Below are positions 7,752 through 13,222 of a stretch of DNA of 16,927 bases, in pieces; position 1 is the stretch's first letter, and every line of letters begins with the position of its first letter. The notes under the pieces were generated by a model. That model was not told the DNA's origin. It searched no databases and saw nothing but the letters and a program-made list of their open reading frames with translations. This DNA is from JBBRYB01 sp038238115. Lineage in GTDB: Bacteria; Actinomycetota; Actinomycetes; Propionibacteriales; Nocardioidaceae. The position numbers and the translations under genes were made by a program. The stretch covers positions 1-16,927 of the forward strand of contig JBBRYB010000058.1 of assembly GCA_038238115.1 (NCBI GenBank). Direction: 5' to 3'.

Positions 7752-8992
7752 CTACGCTGCGACCTCCTCGGCCAGACGTTCGGCCTGCTGTAGGACCATG
7801 ATTACGGCACCCTCCTGCTTGTCCGGCGGGTACCCGTACCGCGTCAGCAGCCGCCGGACGTGTCGGCGCAGGGATGCACGCACCTGCTCCTTCTTGTCCC
7901 AGTCGATGGTGGCGTTGCGGCGCACGATCCCCACCAGCTCATGAGCGATCGTCTTGAGGATGTCATCACCGAGTTCCAGCACTGCCGCGTCGTTCTGGCA
8001 GACCGCGTCGTAGAAGCCGAGTTCGTCCGCATGTAGGCCCAGCTTGCTGCCTCGGTCACGCTCTGCTCGCATCTCCTTGGCCAGCTGCACCAGCTCGGCG
8101 ATGACCTCGGCCGCCTGCAGGCTGCGGTTGGTGTACGACCGCATGGCCCGCTCCAACATCTCGGAGAACTTGCGCTCGGCCACCAGATTGCGCTTGGCGA
8201 TGGTCTTCAGCTCGCCGGCCAGCAGCCGCCTCAGCAGCTCGATCTGGAGGTTGGGATGCGGGTTGGTCGTCAGTCAGCGGGCGAAGTCGTCGTCGATGAT
8301 GCTGATGTCCGGCTTGTCGATGCCCGCGGCTGCGTAGATGTCCACCACTCCCCCGGCACTCACCGCGTCGGAGACGACCTGGCGGATCGCCGTCTCCAGC
8401 TCGACGTCATCTGAAGTCCCCGGAGCCGCATCCGACCGAGCCCGGCGCAGTTCCACCGCCACCGCTGGAAAAAGGCCAGGTCATCACGGAAGCGCATGGC
8501 CTCGAGAGAGGACACCGCCAGCGTGAACGCTTGACCGGCCACCCTCGTGTGATGGAGGAAGCGGTCAACGAGCTCCAGGTCCGCTCCGCCGAGCAGGTGA
8601 TTCAAGGCTTCCATGATCGCCTCGACCTTGGCCCGGTCGGAGCCGGAATCCAGCGCCTCCCGCCAGGGACAGCCGTAAAGCAGCTCCCCCAGTACCTCGA
8701 CCTTCTCCTCGAGCAGAGCGAGGGCCTCGTCGATCGGGGCTCCCACCTCTTGTTGAGCCCGGTCCCGGTCGGTGTAGTCCCTGAGCGCGGCCTGTAGCGA
8801 CTCGGCGATACCGATGTAGTCCACGACCAAGCCACCAGGCTTGTCGCGGAGGTCCGGTTCACTCGGGCGATGGCCTGCCTGAGCCCAGCGCCGCGCATGG
8901 GCTTGTCCACGTACATGGTGTGCATCGACGGGGAGTCGAAGCCGGTCAGCCACATGTCCCACACGATGACGATCTCAAGATCGTCGTCGGGG
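7752..8992 (-). pseudogene. hsdR: C-terminal half of type I restriction subunit HsdR, multiply broken
   Basis: Reading right to left, the fragment begins at the element edge with DDDLEIVIVWDMWLTGFDSP and AIARVNR (helicase motifs V and VI), then DKPGGLVVDYIGIAESLQ, then the C-terminal helical domain ending in ERKFSEMLERAMRSYTNRS, IDWDKKEQVRASLRR and RYGYPPDKQEGAV. These are standard HsdR signatures; HsdR is the ATP-dependent translocase/endonuclease of type I restriction systems. Breaks: a missing base at about 8860 (NRT/RDKPGG), a missing G at about 8465 (FFQ/AVAVELRRA), and an in-frame TGA at 8274-8276 before LTTNPHPNLQIELL. The nuclease domain and first helicase motifs are absent; the fragment stops at the inverted-repeat element at 8993. 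No HsdM or HsdS is present. Confidence 0.9.
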
Positions 8993-9183
8993 GGCACTGT
9001 TGCATTGAGCCATCGTGTGAGGCCAACACAGGAGATCTTCCGGTCGGCTGCCTTGGGCGACTCCCAAACGGCGTCATCCGGCCATCGAAGTCGGCACAAA
9101 GGGACCCCAACGGGAGGTTGAGCGCCGCCGGGCCGCAAGACTTGCGGCGAGACGTTTGCAGGATCGCTCAATGCAACAGTGCC
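8993..9183 (+). mobile_element. 191-bp non-autonomous element (MITE) with IS6-type ends, copy 1
   Basis: Bounded by perfect 18-bp terminal inverted repeats GGCACTGTTGCATTGAGC (8993-9010) and its complement (9166-9183). The first bases match the IS6/IS26 family end (GGCACTGTTGCA…). There is no transposase frame inside, so an IS6-family transposase supplied elsewhere would have to move it. The interior resembles the second copy at 12318 when that copy is reversed (shared AGATCTTCC/AGATCTTCC-like block and AACCTCCCG block). No 8-bp target duplication is seen: left flank CGTCGGGG, right flank CCTTGTTC. The left end cuts hsdR, whose missing N-terminal half is not on the right, so insertion went with a deletion or rearrangement. 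Confidence 0.82.
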
Positions 9184-9453
9184 CCTTGTTCGGCGCGACG
9201 GAGGACCGGTGGTGGCGCCACTACCGGGCCTTGGAGAGCTACATGCCTGCTACGGACGACGATGGGTGCTGGAGGTGGATACCAACGTCGAGCAGGTTCC
9301 GACGTCGAATGCAGAAGCCGGGTTTGGCTTGCGGTGCTCACTCGTAGGGAACGCAATTGAAGCCCACCCCAGCCGCGATGCTCCCAGCGGCATGACGCGC
9401 GTGCTCCTCCCTGGATACGGATGGTACGGGTTGGGCCGTGCCATCCTGAGGCC

Positions 9454-9942
9454 ATGGCAAAGAACTTTCCCGCCGTCACGGCGAACACCTTGGGCGCATG
9501 GCTAATTAAAGGCAGTCGCGACGTCTACCCGGTGGACAAGTTGATCCGGACTAAGTTCTCGACCGTCACCGGCTGGAGCCTCCGAGAAACTTATCGAACG
9601 GACCTCATCAAGCCCGGTCAGCCAGTCCTCTTCTGGATCAGCGGAGCATCCAAGACGCACCCTGCAGGCCTCTACGCGCAGGGCACCACGACTGGTCGCG
9701 CAATGGCGGAGCTCGCGGACAACGAGTGGGTCGACCCCGCAGAGCGCGGCCAGCCAAAGCTTTTCATGCCTGTCGAACTGCACCCTCTCGCGGCGCCGGT
9801 TCTGCGAAGCGACCTCCTCAAGCACCCTTCGCTTCATCAGATAGAGGTGCTGAAGATGGCGGCGGGCAGCAACCCCTCGTTTGTCACCCCGGCCGACTTG
9901 GCGGCTTTGCGCTCAGCTTGGCCGCAGGTAACGGTGAAGTGA
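9454..9942 (+). CDS. EVE-domain-like (PUA-fold) protein
   Basis: A 162-aa intact protein. It begins with the AWLIKGSRDVYPVDKLI segment, has VLFWISGASKTHPAGLYAQG in the middle, then VELHPLAAPVLRSDLLKHPS, and ends IEVLKMAAGSNPSFVTPADL. This order (opening 'W..K….', 'V.FW.SG….AG.YA.G', 'PV.R..L..HP.L….L.…..NP..V…') is that of EVE-type PUA-fold domains. EVE domains bind modified bases in DNA or RNA, and are often fused or adjacent to restriction enzymes. ATG 9454 is preferred because homology starts there; an in-frame ATG at 9421 is possible. Neither has a strong ribosome site. It stands alone on the plus strand between two minus-strand defence remnants. Confidence 0.65.
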   Translation: MAKNFPAVTANTLGAWLIKGSRDVYPVDKLIRTKFSTVTGWSLRETYRTDLIKPGQPVLFWISGASKTHPAGLYAQGTTTGRAMAELADNEWVDPAERGQPKLFMPVELHPLAAPVLRSDLLKHPSLHQIEVLKMAAGSNPSFVTPADLAALRSAWPQVTVK

Positions 9943-10264
9943 GGGCACTGCCTCCCGAGATATTGCCGCGCGTAGTGCGCCGGCAGGGCGGCGCGTAGCG
10001 ACCGGTCGAAGCGAGTAACAAGCGAGCCGATACAAGACCGGAGCGGCCAGCCGTGCATAGCGCCAGCGGCATCGGCTTAGGTGCACGGACGCTGTCAAAG
10101 ACGAGGTCGGGACACTCTCCCCCTCGTGGCATGCGGCTGCGGCTCGTCCACGGCTTGTACACACTCACCATGGAAGTCGTCCTCCAACGTCATCGGCAGC
10201 ACAGGTCGCGAGGGCGGCGCTGTCGCCAGCAAGGCGCCTTACCCTCTACATGCGTCATATCGCG
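9943..10264. other. Gap after the EVE gene, no clear gene
   Basis: A minus-strand frame from an ATG at 10171 has GGAGG 9 bases upstream, but it runs into the EVE gene, has mixed codon bias and no recognisable protein pattern. I do not call it. No tRNA, clear terminator or repeat longer than 6 bp is seen. Confidence 0.35.
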
Positions 10265-11269
10265 TCACGGCCTGATTTGCAGCGTCATGTAACGGGAGAA
10301 GCGCAACTCGTAACCGAACTCTTCACCCTCCCGTGTCAACGCCGTCCCGCCCGTTCGGCCCGCCCTCCACAGCCACGGCAGCACGAACCGAGTTCGGTCT
10401 TCAGCAGGGAGCGCGGCGATGAGGTCGCGAGCCGTGTCGCGAAGAATCTCGAGTTTTGTTGGGCTCGTGGCGCCTACGCCTCGCTGCCGGCCATCGACAG
10501 CCGTGGCACGAACCAGAGCAAGCAGATCCTCAGCTGCGGGGGCACCGTGCCGCTCTTCCCGTGGCCCGGAGATGGACGTTTCGGCTGTTGCCTCAGCAGC
10601 TTGCACCCGGGGTGAGCTGGGTCGTTCCTCGGACGTCGGAACCTGTCGAAGCACTGCCTCTCGCTGTACCGAAGGACGCAAGATGGCCAGGTTCTCGATC
10701 ACAGTTCGCGCACTGTCGACATACGCGATCACTTCCGATCGGTGATCAGTGCCCCAGACGGCCTCGACGAGTGGCAGGACCTCTGCCCAGGTCACGTGGC
10801 TGTAGCGTTGCCCCTCGCTAATCTTAGGTGGGGACTTGCTCATTGGTCCGGTGATGTACGTCATATCAACCCGGCAGCCAGGATGGGCAGCCACGGCCAG
10901 AAGCAGGTAGTAAGGCAACTGGTTGTCGCGGTGGCTACCGGCTTCGGTCTTGAGTTCGATTATCCAAGCTCGATCTCGCCACAGCACTGCCCAATCCGGC
11001 CAGCCGTTTGGAGCCGAGTCCACGAGCTTCGGCAGCAGATACTCGTCGACGAACGCGTCTGTTTTGGCAAGTCCATCCCCGTGCGACGCGTCACCAAAGG
11101 CTAAATGGTCCAAGAGTTGCAGGAAGCGCCTTCCCTGCTCGTCCGGTGGGCTTGGAGTGTTCCACCGAGGCGCATCACCGCCGACGATCAACGTCGTGAT
11201 CAGCCGCTGCAGAAATTCCTCGCGGCCCAACTTGAGGCGGCGCCAAAGGCTCTCGGGACTCTCCCACAT
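10265..11269 (-). CDS. PD-(D/E)xK nuclease-like protein (main reading frame)
   Basis: A 334-aa open frame from ATG 11269. A restriction-type nuclease core is visible: D92 in GWPDWAVLW, E105 and K107 in WIIELKTEAG, Q117 in HRDNQLPYYLLLA. The spacing of these (D-x12-E-x-K, then Gln 10 residues on) is normal for this fold. A middle region (about 180-270) is Ser/Pro/Glu-rich, and the end (about 275-334) forms a small basic domain. By family logic it cleaves DNA, probably as effector of a restriction-like system with the gene at 11653-12252. ATG 11269 has no ribosome site, and coding bias continues upstream in another frame (next entry), so the native N-terminus is probably longer and lost to a frameshift. 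Confidence 0.7.
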   Translation of the reverse strand: MWESPESLWRRLKLGREEFLQRLITTLIVGGDAPRWNTPSPPDEQGRRFLQLLDHLAFGDASHGDGLAKTDAFVDEYLLPKLVDSAPNGWPDWAVLWRDRAWIIELKTEAGSHRDNQLPYYLLLAVAAHPGCRVDMTYITGPMSKSPPKISEGQRYSHVTWAEVLPLVEAVWGTDHRSEVIAYVDSARTVIENLAILRPSVQREAVLRQVPTSEERPSSPRVQAAEATAETSISGPREERHGAPAAEDLLALVRATAVDGRQRGVGATSPTKLEILRDTARDLIAALPAEDRTRFVLPWLWRAGRTGGTALTREGEEFGYELRFSRYMTLQIRP

Positions 11270-11442
11270 GGGCTGCAGCGTAGATCGCTGCTTCGACAGC
11301 AGCTGATCTGCTTCACGGGCCAGGACGTGCCGTCGCTCTCCACCCAGTATTCCCCGATGTTCTCTCGCACGTGGCCAGCAAGACGCGCCCGGCAAAAGAT
11401 CAGGAGTGAGTTCGAAGTTGCGCCGTCCAGGGTGATGCGCAT
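11270..11442 (-). pseudogene. Frameshifted N-terminal part of the nuclease gene
   Basis: From ATG 11442 a frame reads MRITLDGATSNSLLIFC, then HVRENIGEYWVESDGTSWPV, with strong G/C third-position preference, so it looks coding. The bias then moves to the nuclease frame at about 11300-11330 (READQLLSKQ then TLQPMWESPESLW). A single-base change in between would join the two into one protein of about 390 aa. An in-frame TGA lies directly upstream of this ATG, which supports it as the true start. Confidence 0.5.
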
Positions 11443-11459
11443 GCGTCATTGCTACCGAA

Positions 11460-11627
11460 TCGCTTCGACGGTTCTCGTCGGCTGCACTTGCCGAGCGGTC
11501 GCAGCGCCGTGGCGCCCGAGCGCGGAACCGCGGCGCGGCATCGTCACTTGCGGCGCGGATCACCTGCTCGCGGAACTTCTTCGCATACGCCTTCCGTGCG
11601 GGTACTAGTCCTCGAAAGGCCTCCGCT
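11460..11627 (-). pseudogene. Possible small gene remnant spread over three frames
   Basis: An AGGAGG site sits 6 bases before a GTG at 11627, just downstream of the 199-aa gene, but the frame stops after VQRRPFED. Coding-like bias then appears in a second frame (ARKAYAKKFREQVIRAA) and in a third (RRGSALGRHGAATARQ, then a TAG shortly before the nuclease start). Two single-base slips would give one protein of about 55 aa. Product unknown. This rests on ribosome-site position and codon bias only. Confidence 0.25.
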
Positions 11628-11652
11628 GCACGCCGTCCCTCCTGCTTCTCGC

Positions 11653-12252
11653 TCAGAGTCCCGCAGCGACAAGCGCGGCAACGAGCCGAAGGCACAGTTG
11701 GATCCGATCCTCCGTGTCGGTCAACCGACCTTCGCCTGGGCCTTGGGGGACGAGCACACGTCTTTGGTCGTCCGATGTGAACGTCTCCAGCACGCCGGCA
11801 ACTGACTTCGAGCTGGTTTCATCGGCGTCGGGAAGCACCAGTTCGTACCCGCCGTCGTCGCAGCGGATCTGAACGTGCGACTTCCTGAGCGTGAGTCCAG
11901 GATCGTCACGATGCCAGCAACGCGGCTCCTCCACGTCGGTTCCGAGATCACCCTCCACCCATGCCGCACGTAGCAGCGCATCGCTGAAGTACGCGGCGTA
12001 GTTGCCGCCGTACAGCATGGTGAGACGCCGGTAGCTGAATCCGCCCTTGCTCGCGTCGTAGCCATCGTTGTGGAAGTAGCCTTCACCCATCGAACTCCGG
12101 GCACCCGAGTAGCGGACGAGGTGGTACCGCCAGTCAAAGTATTGCCGTGCTTCCCGTTCAGCGAGCCACTCCGCACGGATTGCGTCGAGGACATCGGCCG
12201 GTTGAGCACCGTCGTTCGCCAGCCCATCCCTGAAATCGTCGAGTAAGGTCAT
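11653..12252 (-). CDS. Unrecognised 199-aa protein in a nuclease operon
   Basis: Intact frame from ATG 12252. The ATG overlaps the stop of an upstream frame (ATGA, 12249-12252), a sign of translational coupling and the reason for this start. The N-terminus is a helical lead (VLDAIRAEWLAEREARQYFD), followed by WRYHLVRYSGARSSMGEGYF, a Tyr/Gly-rich stretch, LTMLYGGNYAAYFSDALLRA, then a beta-like half (YELVLPDAD, RVLVPQG) and a hydrophobic helical end. I cannot assign a family; the 'W.Y.LV.Y…' pattern resembles C-terminal modules of some multi-gene restriction-type systems, which is weak memory. Same strand and close spacing put it upstream of the PD-(D/E)xK gene, so they probably act together. 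Confidence 0.6.
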   Translation of the reverse strand: MTLLDDFRDGLANDGAQPADVLDAIRAEWLAEREARQYFDWRYHLVRYSGARSSMGEGYFHNDGYDASKGGFSYRRLTMLYGGNYAAYFSDALLRAAWVEGDLGTDVEEPRCWHRDDPGLTLRKSHVQIRCDDGGYELVLPDADETSSKSVAGVLETFTSDDQRRVLVPQGPGEGRLTDTEDRIQLCLRLVAALVAAGL

Positions 12253-12690
12253 AAGCGGGGCGCGGGTGCGCGCGGTGGAGGCACGGCTTCCAGTCGTTGA
12301 ACAGGTCGCGCCACGAGGGCACTGTTGCATTGAGCGATTCCGCGGACGTCCCGCCGCAAATCTTTAGCCGGCCGGCAACTAACCTCCCGCCAGGGCGCCC
12401 TTTTGTGCCACTGGGACTGCTTGAGGGGCGCCCTCGGGACACGCCGCTAGGCGGCCGACAGGAAGATCTGCGGTCCCTCCTTCACACGATGGCTCAATGC
12501 AACAGTGCCGGTCCATCCGGTCGACCACATCCACTGGGCGAGCCGACGTGTCGAGCGGCGCCCGTCCTGCTCCTCGAACGAGAAGGCTCTCGCCGACTCG
12601 TCCGGGTCTCCTCCAAAAGAGCAAGGACGTGGCAGACCTCCACTCGGTACGCAAAGTCGGGTTTCCTAAGGGATTGGCCGCATGAGGCAC
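12249..12690 (-). pseudogene. Unrecognised gene split by the second MITE
   Basis: Coding bias on the minus strand is seen on both sides of the element. To the right: FAYRVEVCHVLALLEET in one frame, then DPDESARAFSFEEQDGRRST and RRLAQWMWSTGW in another, implying one single-base slip near 12600. To the left: SWRDLFNDWKPCLHRAHPRP (12316-12257), then a frame ending in TGA at 12249-12251 that overlaps the start of the 199-aa gene. So the element at 12318-12509 probably inserted near the 3' end of the first gene of this operon. Its true start is not defined, and more of the gene could be lost. Function unknown. Confidence 0.4.
12318..12509 (-). mobile_element. 192-bp non-autonomous element (MITE) with IS6-type ends, copy 2
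   Basis: The same perfect 18-bp inverted ends as copy 1: GGCACTGTTGCATTGAGC at 12318-12335 and its complement at 12492-12509. Its right half, read in reverse complement (GAGCCATCGTGTGA…AGATCTTCCTGTCGGC), lines up with the left half of copy 1, so the two copies lie in opposite orientation. Interiors differ clearly while ends are identical, as expected if only ends are needed for transposition. Flanks GCCACGAG and GGTCCATC show no target duplication. It splits an unrecognised gene. Confidence 0.82.
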
Positions 12691-12914
12691 GGCGGGAGCC
12701 GGCGCGGAGACCTGTTGCTGGTCAGTCCAGCTACCCGCGGCGGGCCGTCCAGCCAGCGCGTCGGTCGACGCCGGAACCCTGTTCGCCGAATGCCGCGAAT
12801 CCTTGCCTTATGACTGTGGGTTAACCTGTCCCGCACGAAGGCGTGGAGCCCTCTACCGTCATAGATGGGACGGCCGCTCGCCAGATGCCGAAAGGCCGAG
12901 AAAGGCTCAAGGGG

Positions 12915-13220
12915 ATGCGTCCTTCGTTTGACCCGCTAGCCGAGTGTAAACGCCATGAAATGCAGAATTGTTCGATCCGTTGGCCCCTGGATCGAGGCTA
13001 TCGGCGCGGACGTGTCCCGTTAGGGCTACCGACTGGCTACTATGTAGAAAGACGAGGCGGACGAGGCATCTACCACCATCCGGATTGCTACAACGTCACT
13101 TGTGACTGCCAGGGCGGCGACGCTGCCTCTCTCGGCGAGCGCATCGTCCGCTCGCCGCACGACATCGAAGCCATGGATCTGCGGCCAGCCCAGTGCTGTG
13201 AACCGCCTAACGTCCCGTAG
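12915..13220 (+). CDS. Small Cys/His protein with an Ada-type zinc-site pattern
   Basis: A 101-aa protein from ATG 12915, with GAGAAAGG about 9 bases upstream; a GTG at 12843 gives a longer form. The second half has GYYVERRGGRGIYHHPDCYN, then CDCQGG, ASLGERIVRSPHDIEAMDLR, PAQCCEPP. This resembles the short domain in Ada and other proteins where a 'YHxxDC … C … G.RPC..C.P' pattern holds one zinc ion. Here some Cys are displaced (CDC, CC), so metal binding is likely but not certain. It ends 2 bp before the start of the 800-aa repeat/glycosylase-like gene, so the two are almost surely co-translated and may form one complex. The first 40 residues show no known motif. Confidence 0.6.
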   Translation: MRPSFDPLAECKRHEMQNCSIRWPLDRGYRRGRVPLGLPTGYYVERRGGRGIYHHPDCYNVTCDCQGGDAASLGERIVRSPHDIEAMDLRPAQCCEPPNVP

Positions 13221-13222
13221 CC

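Noticed and set aside
7254..7944. Large overlapping frames on both strands between the membrane protein and hsdR
   Set aside because: They run antisense to supported genes or are Arg/Pro/Ser-rich high-GC shadows without motifs. The 250-base gap at 7502-7751 shows no clear gene.
6778..8276. In-frame TGA codons in the integrase and hsdR as possible UGA recoding (Trp or Sec)
   Set aside because: The same genes also carry frameshifts, other genes in the window end in TGA, and no recoding element is visible next to either codon. Ordinary gene decay explains both.
8985..9191. Target-site duplications around the MITEs
   Set aside because: The 8 bases on each side of copy 1 (CGTCGGGG, CCTTGTTC) and of copy 2 (GCCACGAG, GGTCCATC) do not match, nor do they match crosswise after an imagined inversion between the copies.
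9156..9347. Plus-strand frame with an HNH-like CWRW motif just right of MITE copy 1
   Set aside because: It starts inside the MITE, is 63 codons long, has no second HNH motif and ends abruptly. Chance or an unrecognisable scrap.
9884..10171. Minus-strand frame of 95 codons with GGAGG upstream
   Set aside because: It runs convergent into the EVE gene, has no recognisable motif and uneven codon bias. Not supported as a gene.
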